Below are positions 44,123-56,351 of a DNA stretch of 64,000 nt, piece by piece. Source of the stretch: Polytrichum commune (taxonomy: Eukaryota; Streptophyta; Polytrichopsida; Polytrichales; Polytrichaceae); the NCBI GenBank assembly GCA_950295325.1, contig OX485806.1, positions 50,217,169-50,281,168 on the forward strand. Reading direction: 5' to 3'. Below the pieces are notes generated by a model, which ran no database searches, had not been told where the DNA came from, and saw nothing but the letters and a program-made list of their open reading frames with translations. The position numbers and the translations under genes were made by a program. Position 1 is the first letter of the stretch; each line of letters opens with the position of its first letter.

Positions 44123-46949
44123 TGTGAGCGTCAAAATTGCCCCCAAAGGCAATTTGGCTCACAATTGAGGTGTTTTAGCAAAACCCTTAGATGAATAATA
44201 GGGAAATTTAACACAAACCGTTTAGATTAAGGTAGGTTGGCTAAAGGAGATTTACCCTTGGGTTAAACTCTTGGGCAAATAGAAATTAGAAACCGAAAGG
44301 GTAAAAGGGAAATGCCCTTTACCCGAATTGGAAGCGTGAAGTAGTGGGCTAGTTAGTAGGTAGGTTAAGTTAGGAACAACCAAATCAAGCAAGTAAAAGT
44401 CAAGTGGCGGCAAAACAAGGGTAATTCCGAAAGCGGCCAAAAAAAATAAAAAAATGACAACTACGAGCGTAAGGAATTTTGCCAACTAAGGCAAGGGGGC
44501 CATGTTGCCACCCTTGCCAACCAAAAATGAATTCCAAATGGAAATGGAAAAGCCTTTCTAAGGGCTTGAGCAAGTGGGGTGCGAGGTGGCACCCCTCACC
44601 CTCATTCACCTCCGAGGGCTTGGTTGCCACCGTTCAAGGAACGGGACCCCTCGGTGAATGGAAGGGAGAAGGGGTCCAACCCTTCATTTTGAAGGGTGAT
44701 AAAAACCCCCTCTTCCCCTTTCAATCTCTCTCTAATTTTTTCCATTTTTTGCACGGCGAAGCCCTCTAGAATTGTAGTTAGAAGGAGAAAACCATTCCCA
44801 CTCATTCACGATAGACATAAGTTAGAATTCTAATAGTTAGAACTCTTGAGAGAAGGTAGTGTGTTTTTGAACACACCCCTAAGTTGCTTTGCCACTTTCA
44901 AGCGAGTGTTGTGCACACAAAAATTAAAATTTAGCCTTCATATTTTAAGTGAATGTAGCCCTTTATGTTAGCTTTCCAAAAAGCCTAAGATTGTTAGAAT
45001 CAGAGTTAGGGAGAACCCGTTATGAGTGTTTGAGTGAAGGTGTCTCAGCTGCCTCTTAATTTACAAGCGCTGACTTTGCAAGCGCATAACTAAAAGACAA
45101 GTCATTCAGTTTCTTTTGTATTTACGTATATTATAGGTCTTGTTGTTAGTTTTTTAGAACGTATAAGCATGCTAGACTCTAATTTGATTTGTGAAAGTTA
45201 TGAGTGTTTTAATGAAAGTGTTCTAGCTGCCTCTCAAACTACAAGTACTAACTTTGCATGCGCATAACTAAAAGAGAAATAATCCAATTGCTTTGTATTT
45301 GAATATGTTATAGTTCTTGTTTTTAACTTTCAAGAAAGTATAAGTTTGTCACAATCAGATTTAAGGAGAAAAAGTTATGGATGTTTGAATGAAGGTATCC
45401 CAGCTGCCTCCTAAAATATAAGAGCTGACTTTGTAAGCTCATACCTGCGAGAGGAATCATGCAGTTGTTTTGATATTTGAGGCACTTGTAGATCTGATTT
45501 TAAGGTTTCTAGAAAGTCTAAACTTGCTGGAATCTAAGTTAATAAGCAAAAGTTATGGATGTTTGAATGAAGGTATCCCAGCTGCCTCTAGAATTCTAAG
45601 AGCTGACTTTGTAGGCTTATATCTTTTAGAAGGTACATGCAGTTGCTTTGATAATTGGATGAGTGATAGTTCTTGTTGTTAGCTTTCTAGATTACTAATA
45701 ATTGTTCTAATTGAAGCTTTTGGACAAAAGTTATGGCCGTTTAAGCAAAGGGGTGTCTGCTGCCTTACAAGAAGAGGTTTGTCCCTCCAAAGGTGGCGGG
45801 TACGAGTTGGTGTTGTGGGCGGCCGAGCGATGGAGTAGGGGTTCCGCACCAACCATCGCCAAGCCAAGATGGGAGTCAATCGGTAAGCATTTTAACCTTA
45901 CACCCTTCAATTTAGGAATGGAGAGAGCGCGGCAAAGGTATATTCTCACCCCAACCCAACTATCCATGTAAGGCTAGGGGGGCATCACCCACCTAGCCGC
46001 CGAGGGGAAGTCCAACTCCCATGTGTGCGGAGCCTCTCGGTTAAATGTTGTGGTAGTAGCTTTCTATTCATAGCTCGTTCATGTGTGGTGAAGCCGGATT
46101 GATCACCGGCATGACCACTCTGTATGTTTGTAGGTGGTAAGGTGGGAGTAATGACCCACGAAACCACCATCATGTTGTTGGCCCCAAGGGTTGGAGGTGA
46201 TGGTCCCAACCCTTGAAGATTGTGCAACAGGTTGAACACACAGGTTGCCTTATTTCCCAGTCCCATCAAGTTGAATTTTTGTGGTCAAACCGTGTTAAAC
46301 TAATTAATAACCAACACAATTTGTACGACCCCCGTGGGCAAAAAACCAACCGGAAACTTAACTCGGAGGATTGAGACTACCCCTCCGACGGCAAAGATCG
46401 GAGGGTGTAAGTATCAATCAACCTTCAAGAGACCCGCACAGGGCCTTGAAGGGTTCGGGTTAGGGCGTACACCAAACAGGTAGGTGGTGATGCCATAATT
46501 TATGAACTTAGTAATATAGGCTTTGTTCAATTAACCATACACTAATAATGAAGGTTGAGAGGGTGGGACTTAATTAAGGTCCCCCCGTTTAGATAATTTA
46601 ATATAAAAGAAGTAAAGAATTAGAGGTGGCCCAAGGTAAAAGGTAAGGTTATTTCATCCAGTAGGGTTAGGTTGCCTTGATCCCAAGGCTGGTGCGTCTG
46701 CGCGTAGACTAGGATAGAGTAGACATTAGGTTAGAAAACTTGATAATTATCCTAGGCACTTAATATATAGGCACAACCTATCGGAAGGATACGACGCGAT
46801 TACCAAATCCCTCCACTAACACCACACACCCATTAAATATCGTAACAACCGGGTTCGGCTTGGGCACCTGCTAAGGTAGGCCACCCTCACCGAAGGGATT
46901 GTGCGGTATTTTTAGGCTCCCTCGGAGGGGGGTGCCCAAAAGCACCACA
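44123..46949 (+). mobile_element. solo LTR (2827 bp) of the same gypsy family, plus orientation
   Basis: It starts TGTGAGCGTC and ends GCACCACA. Perfect 5-bp target duplications GTAAG lie at 44118-44122 and 46950-46954. Its end, read on the minus strand, matches the LTR terminus at 39685 and 52204 (TTTTGGGC after the terminal bases, then GAGGGAGCCTAAAA). Inside is a 178-bp tandem array. Coding traces are only chance frames. Confidence 0.92.
44960..45790. repeat. 178-bp tandem repeat inside solo LTR
   Basis: The word GCTGCC falls at 45048, 45226, 45403, 45581 and 45759, giving spacings of 178, 177, 178 and 178 bp. Around it, AAAGTTATG(G/A) and GAATGAAGG also recur in each unit. Five copies are visible and are moderately diverged. 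Confidence 0.85.
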
Positions 46950-46954
46950 GTAAG

Positions 46955-48009
46955 GCTAAAGCTAAAATTCTAACTTTAATCTTGATTGAGTTGTTGGCTT
47001 GGTGGGTGGCGAAAGGTCACCCATCCAAGTATTATTACTCCTAAAGATGGTTTAACTTTCAACACTCATATTACTCAACCAACCCAACCAAGGGTGGCCA
47101 GTGTGGAATTCCATGGAAATTAGGTACCTTAAGCAAAATGCCCCACCGTGGTTGCAATGAACAGATTTTAGGTGAAACTATGATGTTTTAACTTGGATAA
47201 ATAATGGTTTTGTATGGGATGAAATAACGGCTTCAAATGAATTTAGCGGTTTGTCCAACTAAATGTAATATATAGATGAACGCGATGTATGAAGGAAGGT
47301 GACATACGGATCAATGTGATGCATAGATCAACGGTCTGCTATTAAACGATGATAGGAATTAGAATGTCATTGCTAGCAAGTAGTAGTATAGTCCACCCAT
47401 CTGGCTAATTTTGTGGGTTGTTATTTCACTTTGACTAGTAATTGTCACCATATGGGATAAATTGGTTTTAAGGGAAAACTTTTCCATATTAATTACAAGA
47501 ATAAAAAAATATTTTGCCAAACCACTATGGATTTATATATAATCCATGCCATCCCAAATAAATTTATTTGCAATTAATATGTTGCATCTACAGATTATTA
47601 CTCCAAATGAAGGATTGAAGATGGTGTTGATGATAACCTACCTAACAAAAATTCAATGGTTAAGAAACTAATTTTTTTTTATCTCTGTTGTGAACATGGG
47701 AACGCCTCTCTTGTGGATAGGAAAATTCATATGGGTCTCAGGGAGATTTTGTTTCACAAAGACAATTTTGAATAGGAATGTTTAATGATAATGGTGGATC
47801 AATGAGGTGGGGTTCCAATATCATGTTCCACGTCATGAAGCAAGGTTATTAATGCCAAATGACATATAAATCCATATTTGTCATTTCCACGGGGATGTAA
47901 CTATCGGAATTTTAGAAACCACGTGAGATAAAAAATAGCGTCAATTTAATTCGTTGAGGGTAAAATTTATACATTCATTAGATCTACCATAACTTTGGAA
48001 ATATGTCCC
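46955..48009. other. AT-rich spacer, nothing recognised
   Basis: Flanking DNA between the solo LTR and the 3' end of the truncated gypsy element. No coherent frame or repeat was seen. Confidence 0.45.
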
Positions 48010-48023
48010 TGTGGTACTTTTGG
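48010..48023 (-). repeat. 14-bp terminal remnant of 3' LTR fused to reverse transcriptase
   Basis: On the minus strand CCAAAAGTACCACA follows the reverse transcriptase codons directly. The same 14 bases end the 5' LTR of this element just before the primer-binding site (52217 down to 52204). Confidence 0.8.
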
Positions 48024-49947
48024 AGAAAGGTGTAGTAAAGGCGGTCTTATGATAATCCTTGGGGTTGATAGATACCTGGTTGTATCCCGAGTAACCGTCC
48101 ATGAACGTGTACAACTCGTGGCCGGCTACCTCATCTAGTATTTGGTTAATGAATGGCAGAGGGAAATGGTCTTTTTGGGTGGCCGCGTTCAGCTTCCTAT
48201 AATCGATGCACGCCCGAAGTTTACCATTCTTCTTCTTCACCAATACCATTGGCGAAACCCAATCCGTGATTTCAACTGGTCGGATGAATCCAGCCTCCAA
48301 TAGTTTCTCGAGCTATGCTTTCACTACTAGTTGGAGGCGAGGGTTCATTCGCTGTTCCTTTTGGCGGATTGGTTTAGCCCCTGGGATAAGTGGAATTGAA
48401 TGTTGGGCTAGATGTGGAGGTATACCCTTGAGGTCCTTATAGGACCAAGCGAAAATGTCTCTGAACTCTACGACTAAGTTTGAGTATTCAAAGATTTCTC
48501 CGGGAGATAGTTGTGAACCCATCTTGATGGGTTTAGGTTCCTCACCGGGTAGACTAACATCAATTTCCTGCCAGTTTGCATCCAACACTTTTGTGGGGTT
48601 GGTTGGGCCTTTATACCAATCGTTTGGCACCGAGGGATATGGCACGAAATCATGGCCTACCTGAATTCCGGTGGAGGTGTTCCTGAAGTGTAATGATGGC
48701 ATGATATCTTCCTCAAGTAAGAGATCCTCTAGCCTCATTGGTTGGGTGCCGTCTATCTCGAGGGCGTAGACTGATTCGATGGATAGATCATCTGCTAACA
48801 AAGTGAATCCCGGATAACCCAGCGATGTGTCCCAGGTGGCGGAAATAATGTACACCTGGGTGTGGGTACTTCTTTCTTCGGGGTTGAGTTCCATCCACGC
48901 TGTAAACTCGCCCGTGTCCTCCCAGCCATAGAGGCCGGGACCCATGTCCTTCACTGGGCCTAGATGTGTCTTAGAGCCTAGCACCGGGTTGGCTAAATCC
49001 AGTGAGGTGATCATGGATTTTTGCTTTAATTTGGGTACATCGGATTCTGAGAATTCTACCGAAGGCTTACGGAGTGCAATTCTTGTCGTTGTTCTGTTGT
49101 GAGGGGGCCCAAATGTTATTTGGGAGGTACCCGCAGACCACTCGGTTGTGGCATTTGCTCTCCGAAGCCACTCTCTACCTAAAAGTATCGGATAACTTTT
49201 GGATGTTACAGGGAGCCTCAAAACTTGAAACGTGATCATATAGACTTCTCCCCTGACTTTCATCAAGCAATCCTTTACCTGTCCAAGGGGGGTGACTTGT
49301 CTTTGGTCCGCGACATTGATAACAAAGGGTGAAGGGCCAGTGAGCCCGAGGCCAAGTTTCTCCAACGTTGAGAGTGGCATAATATTGATCCCACTACCCC
49401 CATCAACCAAGGTGTGCGGGATTATTTTGTTCATAATCTCAACCTCCACCTCGATTGGTCCTTCGTCCCCTAGGGGGGTTCTTCGGACCTCAACTGCCAT
49501 CGTTGGGATTTTAGCCTTCCTAACCTGGGTGGCTCCTTCCTTGAATTCCTTTTTTAAGGCGGGAGCTACTTGAATTAGTTGTGCCAAAGAAATGTTGGCT
49601 CGTAGGCTACAAAGGTCTGACCAAAGGTCGTAGTCCTCGGCCGGGTTAAAGGCGCGACTAGGCCGGGGTTTTGGTGGGAAGTTAGCGGGCATGCCATTGC
49701 CCCATGTGTCTCTTCTAACCACAAATCGGAAGAGGTCTTCCTCTTCCTCTAATAATGGCTCTTCTACCGGTTCGTCATCAGGGTTAAGCCCTAGGGAAGT
49801 TGTGGGAACCTTAGCCTTAAGGGCTGCAATCTGCAAGAACTCTGGAAGTTTTGCAAATTTTGGTGACTCTTCAGATTCATTCGACTTCTCGGAACCTTCA
49901 CCCATCACGGTTTGTGCCCTCTTCTGAGCCCTAGTGACCACTGCCAC
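48024..49947 (-). pseudogene. protease and partial reverse transcriptase of truncated gypsy
   Basis: A 544-codon frame (49947-48313) starts with gag-protease linker and carries the retropepsin site TLVDGGSGINIMP near 49420. It then has a long acidic linker and the start of reverse transcriptase (RQKEQRMNPRLQL). One nonsense codon (TAG at 48310-48312, where the intact relative has Glu) separates it from the next piece, 48300-48024, with GFIRPVEITDWVSPMVLVKK, DYRKLN and MDGYSGYNQV. The frame ends at KTAFTTP, before the catalytic FVDD, because of the deletion into the LTR. Confidence 0.9.
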
Positions 49948-50241
49948 GTCTATTTTCTGCTTTAGTTTTTTAGGGGGAACCAGGATAGCCCGTAAAAAAA
50001 ATCGGCTAGCTCGTGAGAGATGAAGTTGCTATGACTATCATTTGGGATAGGAAGGAATGGAGCTAAACAACTTGTGCTCGCCCTATTGTTATCAATGAAC
50101 CTCGCGTCCTGGGTTTGTGCATGACTAGGGTTAAGGGGACCTTGGGATGTTGGAGGCCCATTTCCGTTTTGCGCCCACTATTGGTTAGTATCCTGTCCAC
50201 TCCCCATAAGATGTTGAGGAGGGTTGTCGGTATACTGACCG

Positions 50242-52176
50242 TTAAGACCATAAGCCTTGGTTCATTTGGTACCCATAGAATGGGTTGCCTTCATTAGGGG
50301 AGTTATTGAAGGTATTACCTTGTTGCGCGACCTGAGGCCCGTTGTTGAACCTATTTTGTTGATTTTGGTTCAATTGAGGGACGTATTGTTGGCTTACTAC
50401 TCCTACCAAATTTAAATTAGTCTGTCTACCACCGTTTGGAAGGTTTAGTGGGTAAGAATTTTGTTGACCCTGGTCGTGGTTACCCCTATTACCTTGGTTT
50501 TGGTGGTTGGGTGGACAGTAAGTCTGTTGGCCACCGCCCTGTCGGTTACCATGGCGATAATCACCCGACCCTCCTCTTTGGTTCTGTTGGTTTCTATCGT
50601 AGAAGAATGCCGGAAGTTGTTGATTCAGCTGAGAGTAATGGGAGGGTCGCTCCACAAGAATCCTACGACAATTATCAGCCGGGTGATTACCCCCACAATG
50701 GTTGCACACCACCCCCGTCTCGATCCAACACTTACCTGGCCCCAAAATGTGAACCTTGCCGCACGTGGGACAAACTCCTTTGCCGTTGTTCCGGGCTTGA
50801 GTCTGGGGGTGGCCTTGTTGTGGACGGGGGGGGGGGTGGGGCTACTAGGTTACCTGTGAACCTAGGCTCCATGCATAATTGATTACTGTGGCCTGGTTTG
50901 TTGCAATTACGACACCAAATGTTGGTGCCGTAATTACTTGCCTCCGAGGCCGGCGGAACTGGTTGTGCTAAGGGCCTAGACGTGATTGCCATTGTTAGCT
51001 GCTCTGTGAGGGTCTTGAGCGACTGCATGACATCGCTCCTCAACTTGTCGTTGGCCTTCTTAACTCTAAGTTCTAGCTCCTTGATCGTGGTGTGGCTCGG
51101 AGGGCTAGGGAGTGCTAAGAGCTCAGGGGGTGGCCTCGTAGCCAAAGGAACCGGGGCCGCTCGGTGGACGGCGTATGCATCCGGTCGGGATGGCTCCAGC
51201 TGAGAAGGCTTACTCTGCTCGGGAGGAATGTAGGTTGTGGGTAGGAAGGGTGGCATAGGTGCAATAGTGCAATTCCACATCCGCTCATTTTTTTTGTCTA
51301 CACCTTCGATCCTCCTAGCCTCGGCTTTAGCTTCTTCCAAATCCTGAGGGTTGGAGTTAAGAATTTCTCGGATTGTACCTTGTTTGTTGAAACCTTGTAT
51401 GAAGTAGAATTTAATCATGTCATTTGTGAGAAGGGTTCCTACATAACGAGTTACCACCGTCTCGAACCGTCCGATGTATGACGTAATACCCTCGGATGGG
51501 CTTTGCCGCATGTTCGTTAACGCCACGAGTGCGTTTTGTTGGCCCATTTCCGGTCTAAATTGTCTAAGGAATGCCGTCTGCAATGCCTGCCAGTCCCTAA
51601 ATGTCCCCTCATCATGGGATCGGTACCACTCATACGCTATACCCTCTAGCGTAGTAGAAAACCAAACGAGTTTGTACGTGTCTTCGGCTATCACATTACC
51701 TCAATATATCGTTCAATGTGGGTTGAAGGATCCTCATGCGGGAGGCCACCGAACTTCGGAAAATAACTCGGCATTGCCCTTGGCGCTAATGCTTGTGGCA
51801 TTACAATGGGAGGCCCCCTAGGAGCCATCATTGCATCCAAAGGATTCGCCATGAGTTGGGGTCGTGCCACCCTAACCGGACTTTATGGGGTGGGGGATTT
51901 CTCTCTCTCGTGCTCGGACTTTGGACCTAGACCTTTATTTTTATTTTCCTTAGTATTTTCAGGTTTTGGTGGTTCGTTCTTCAACCTCTTACCTGGTGTT
52001 GCCTCAGATGCAGATGCGGTTGTTATTGTTGGGGTGTCGTACGATCGTCCCCTAGTATCAACCATAGCACACGTGGCCCATGACATATGACTAACTTCTA
52101 TTGGACTAAACTCTTCTTCTCTTAGTCTAAACGTATAAGTCCTCAAAGAAATATCATCCGAGCATGGCAGGGGCAT
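50242..52176 (-). pseudogene. gag of truncated gypsy, with few lesions
   Basis: The gag frame probably starts at ATG 52176, just inside the primer-binding site. It has one stop (TAA at 51885-51883) and resumes in frame through MANPLDAMMAPRGPPIVM (from 51852). A small deletion with frameshift follows near 51700, then the capsid region (51694-50732, with WFSTTLEGIAYEWYR). A CCHC knuckle CRNCNKPGHSNQLC is near 50910, and a second frame change comes near 50740. A glutamine/asparagine-rich tail (50745-50242) and a further frame change near 50240 lead to the protease. Compared with the intact element the gag is largely collinear. Confidence 0.85.
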
Positions 52177-52181
52177 CCACC

Positions 52182-52199
52182 CTCCCGGAAAACGCACCA
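52182..52199 (-). other. primer-binding site of truncated gypsy
   Basis: Four bases inside the LTR the minus strand reads TGGTGCGTTTTCCGGGAG. It shares TAATTGGTGCGT and CCGGGAG with the site of the intact element, so both use a similar tRNA primer. Confidence 0.7.
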
Positions 52200-52203
52200 A
52201 TTA

Positions 52204-53808
52204 TGTGGTACTTTTGGGCCACCTCCTTTCGAGGGAGCCTAAAAGTATCACACAAGCCCTTCGGTGAAGGTGGCCTGCATTTGCAGGTGCGCAAGCCGAA
52301 CCCGGATGATAGGTGTATAACGTGAGTAGTTAGATTTTTAAGGGAGATTAAATATGCGTCGTAGTACCTCCGGAGGTTGGGCCTTAGTTTTTTACTAATG
52401 TGGCTCTAAACTCCACTAATCAATTTCATATTTAGTTCTAACCTTAACCTACAACCTATTCTACGCGCATATGCACTAGCCTTGAAACCAAGGCAATCCT
52501 AATTTGTGAATTATGATGGTTCTGATACACACCAACCGGGTGTGACTCATACCACCCTAGCTCAATGAACGGAATAACGACAATTTGATGGACTATTTAA
52601 TTCTTTATATTTCTTTACTTAGTTCTATTTAATTTTCTAAGCGGGGGAACTTGGCCTAAGTTCCACCCTTCACACAAATTCCTTCTTGTTACTTACTTTC
52701 GTTTGCACGTCCTACCTCACTACATTCACATATTAGGCATCACCCCTTACCTGGTTGGTGCACCCCTTACCTCGGAACCTTCTAAGGCCTCGTGCAGGTC
52801 CTTTGAAGGTTGAATAACATCTTAAATCCATTCGAACATCAATGGTTTGAAGGGTGGTATCACTCTACCGAATTAAGTTTCCGATTCGGATCTCTTACCA
52901 ATAAGGGTTTACGATTTATTTTGTATGTTTTGATTGTCAAATGTGTTTACACTGGATAGACCACGAAATGCAACTCAATGGGACCATGGTGACAGACGAC
53001 CTGTAAGTTCAACTTGTTACGCAATCTTCATAAATTGGGGCCATTACTCCCAATTTATGGGGCCAACAACATAATAGTGGATTCGCGGGTCATTAATCTC
53101 ACATTTCCACCAACAACATTAAGAGTGGTTGTGTCGGTGATTAATCCGACTTATCACATACGAAACTTGCTAATAAATGAAGTTACTACCAAGGGGCCCA
53201 AAAACAATGGAGTTGGGTATTTCCTTGGCGGTCAAGTGGTCAAGCCACTTGACCTTACGACATAGGTGAATGGGTTTAGAGATGCATACCTTAGCCACGC
53301 TCCCTCCAACTCTAAATGGAAGGCTTAAGGTTAGTTAATTTACCTCAATTCTTCTCGGTTGATTTGGGCTTGATGTAGGCCGAGCCGCTACCTCCTTCCT
53401 TGCTCCACTTCCCGAGCGTCGACCTTGCCTCTTTCTTTGTAACTAGTTTGGTAGTAAGCGTACCTTAATTAAAAATTAAAAATTAAAAAATTTATACTTA
53501 GTGCACCTAATTATCTTTCCAATGATCTAAAAATCACTTTAATCGGATAAGAAATACAAAAGTTATGAGGGTTGGAAGTGTGAGGTCGATTCAACCGACC
53601 CTTCCAACCCACCTATCTAACTTCTAACTTCAAAAATTCATAGCACATTCCTTACTCCTTGGATCTAGGCTTTCCTTATACCATTGGAAAGCTATTAACA
53701 AGTTCTACCTAGGAAAATTATGACATCAGCATGTTAAGCTAATAAACATTCAGCAGACTCCTTGTAACACAACAGTCAATCAAGAAGGCTTAAACTATAT
53801 ATTTCGCT
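52204..53808 (-). repeat. 5' LTR of truncated gypsy, outer end missing
   Basis: It aligns with the solo LTR at 39685 base for base over long runs (for example CTTCGGTGAAGGTGGCCTGC) until GGCTTAAACTAT near 53800, where similarity stops. Full-length family LTRs are about 2.83 kb, so roughly 1.2 kb of the outer end is gone. It also contains an extra segment of about 125 bp near 52750-52890 that the solo LTR at 39685 lacks. Confidence 0.9.
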
Positions 53809-54530
53809 TAAACTAATGGATTCGGACATTAGAATTTTGAAAATCTATAGATACCCCACTCATTTAAAGATGTCTTCAACATCAAGGTTTTTATAGAACT
53901 TTATGTAGTTGATGATAAGGATCATTTTGCAGAATACACAAAACCTCGACAATTTTGGTTATATATGCGTAATGATGGTCTCTCCACGATGTAATATTAG
54001 TTGCTTTGCATTGCACCCAATTGGATCCCATCTTAAGGCATTATGATTTGGTAAAAAATAGAATAAAAAAGAAACGCGATGTTGCTAGATGGTGGATTCA
54101 AGCTTTTCAAATTGATTTCTATGAAGAATACGGAAGAATTTATCAAGAATATAATTGGTTTCATTTAATAGTGGGAGGGTTTTTGTGAAGAAAACAACAC
54201 TAAAATTGTACAACAATAATATGGAAGGTTCTTACTATAATGGGAGTTTGTACTTTCAATTACATAACCAACACATGAAGCTTCATAGGTGGTTAAAATA
54301 AGGGTTCTAGCCACAATTCTACCATCCAAAGTCATGTAGTTTTGCAATAAAAACCTTTGTGATGAATTCGACAAAGACGAGTAATATATTAGTTGACTAC
54401 GTGATTGTTCAACACCATTTTTACAAGTATACAAGGATTGTCATGAAGGCTATATGATGTTGTTACGTGCATGGGATGAATAGTTTTCTAAGCCTATTTG
54501 GTTGGCTAAATTGTACACAACTAATTACAA
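53809..54530 (+). pseudogene. decayed second copy of the unrecognised gene family
   Basis: Fragments in shifting frames include ARWWIQAFQIDFYEEYGR (about 54083-54136) and, near 54433-54480, DCHEGYMMLLRAWDE, then a stop, then FSKPIWLAK. The latter aligns with DCHEGYMLILRPGDE and YAKPVWVAR at about 14739-14813. Stops are frequent. Function unknown. It is cut by an LTR truncation on its left and a LINE on its right. Confidence 0.5.
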
Positions 54531-55661
54531 TACACAAAATTAAAGCACTTACCAACATTGACGGAAATGAACAAGAAGACATACTTGCAAAAAATGGCAC
54601 CCAAAAAAAATTTGCTACCAAATCATATGAATTTGCACATACTAAACCTTATTATTTTAAAAAAGACACATGGCCAGGTCCAAGAAAACGACATGATAAA
54701 AACCTTGTCACATGTCTAGAAACATACATAAATAAATAAGACCATGAAAAAAACTTAGAAATAATGGCACACAAATTTTCAAATATTTGCAAATGGACAA
54801 TAAACCCCGATATAAATAAAAAATTATCAAATTATTTTTTGTTTAACCTTGCAATAACATATTCCCAAAAAATGAGCTTTCTAAAAATTTGCACTAGCTA
54901 ATACATTGGTAATCCTAGAAAACAACTATTTTTTGGCATACAAAGATTCCCATCAAACACTTGCTCAATATGCAATGCTCTTGACGCATACACATAGCTC
55001 CACGTACTCTTAAAATGTAACCAACACCATATACATGATTTTAGATACAAAAGACACAACAAAACGGTGTGGAAACTAACAAAATTTATCCCATCATCAC
55101 AAAAAATCAAGGTGCTACATTCTCATGAATGCAGGGACATTCAACAACAATCCACAAGAGACTAGAGTCCCCCATGGCTCCTACCTTGCACATGTGGACA
55201 ACAAATATGCTAGATATAAACTCGACCTGCTATGTATTAAAGGTCTTTCACACCAAAGTACCCCATCATTAAACCCAACAATCACCCTCATGGTATGTAT
55301 CAAATTTATACACATTGACAACAAACTCTCAAAAGAAACAATAAACAACAAATTCTTAAAATATCAACCATTAATTAATAGCCTTACTCACCAAGGATGG
55401 AAAATCAACCCATGCATAGTCATCACAACTGAAGCTAGAGAAACTACGCATGCCCCCTCAATGAAACAACTCGAAAAAAAATTATTATCTGAAACTTCCA
55501 CACATTTAAACCAATAAACACCACTGCCATTCATTATGCCAACTCAATTCTTTTACACAAGAAAGTGATATAAACAATCAACCAATACCAATAGAATAAA
55601 TTGATAATAATAAATTATGAATAAGAATAATAAGAATATTATATATATATATATATATATA
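54531..55661 (+). mobile_element. 5'-truncated LINE (non-LTR retrotransposon) fragment
   Basis: The left part encodes the end of an RNase H domain (HKIKALTNIDGNEQEDILAK, with the catalytic aspartate of NEQED). About 380 bp further on, TCSICNALDA and LHVLLKCNQHH form the Cys-Cys-His-Cys motif found at the C-terminus of many LINE polymerases. A 130-codon frame at 55125-55517 is its tail. Several stops and shifts break the frame. It ends in an AT-dinucleotide run (55639-55661), consistent with a LINE 3' tail. The reverse transcriptase itself is missing through 5' truncation. Confidence 0.7.
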
Positions 55662-55711
55662 CATTGCACCACTTATCATTACTACATTATCATCCATGAA
55701 CACCATCATTT

Positions 55712-56351
55712 ACTTGTACAGTAAGTCGGAAAAAATAAACATCACCAATCTCTTAAATGTGGCTAGGGCATTACAAAGTCCAAAGGGCATAACCAACCAA
55801 ATGAAGGGACCCCACAGGGTCGTAATGGTTGTTTTGTCCAAATCCATTGGTGCTATGGATATTTGATTGTAACCGGCGTACCCGTCCATAAAAATGTAAC
55901 GCACATGATCCCCCACCTCTTCTAGCAAGAAGGAGATATAAGGCAATGGGAAGTGATCATTTTGTGTGCATGCATTAAGTTTCCTATAATCAACACAAAC
56001 TCTCATATTTCCATTCTTCTTCCTCACTAGAACCATTGGCGGCACCCCACTTGTGATCTCAACTGGCTTAATGAACCTCGCTTTCAACAATCGTTCCAGT
56101 TTGGCCTTCATAATCAATTAGAGTTGAGGGTTCATCCTCCTCTTCTTTTGTTTAATCGGTTTCGTCCCCAAAATCGATGGAATTCGGTGTTCCACCACTT
56201 CCGGTGCAATAGCTTTGAGTTCCTCATATGACCATGCAAGCACATCACTAAATTCCTCTACCAACCCGCCATATGCTCTCTCTTCTTCCTTGTCCAAGTG
56301 ACTCCCCATTCTCATTTGTCTCATTCTATCGTTCTTAGTTTGGACTTTCAC
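55712..56351 (-). pseudogene. reverse transcriptase fragment of decayed gypsy
   Basis: Frames 56351-56118 and 56117-55710 carry SDVLAWSYEELKAIAPEVVE, then DYRKLNACTQNDHFPLPYIS, GYAGYNQISIAP and LVMPFGLCNA. One stop, near the 56118 boundary, separates them. The sequence breaks off at FSDLLYK, before the catalytic FVDD motif. Confidence 0.85.

Larger units (their letters stand above)
48010..53808 (-). mobile_element. truncated gypsy retrotransposon, minus strand
   Basis: Reading the minus strand from high to low coordinates: 5' LTR (cut off at its outer end near 53808), primer-binding site, gag, protease, part of reverse transcriptase, then the last 14 bp of an LTR. Most of the polymerase, RNase H, integrase and nearly all of the 3' LTR are deleted. 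The protease VDGGSG motif and the sequence around it show kinship to the intact element at 2888-14396, while the LTR belongs to the solo-LTR family. The element cannot move by itself. Confidence 0.9.
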
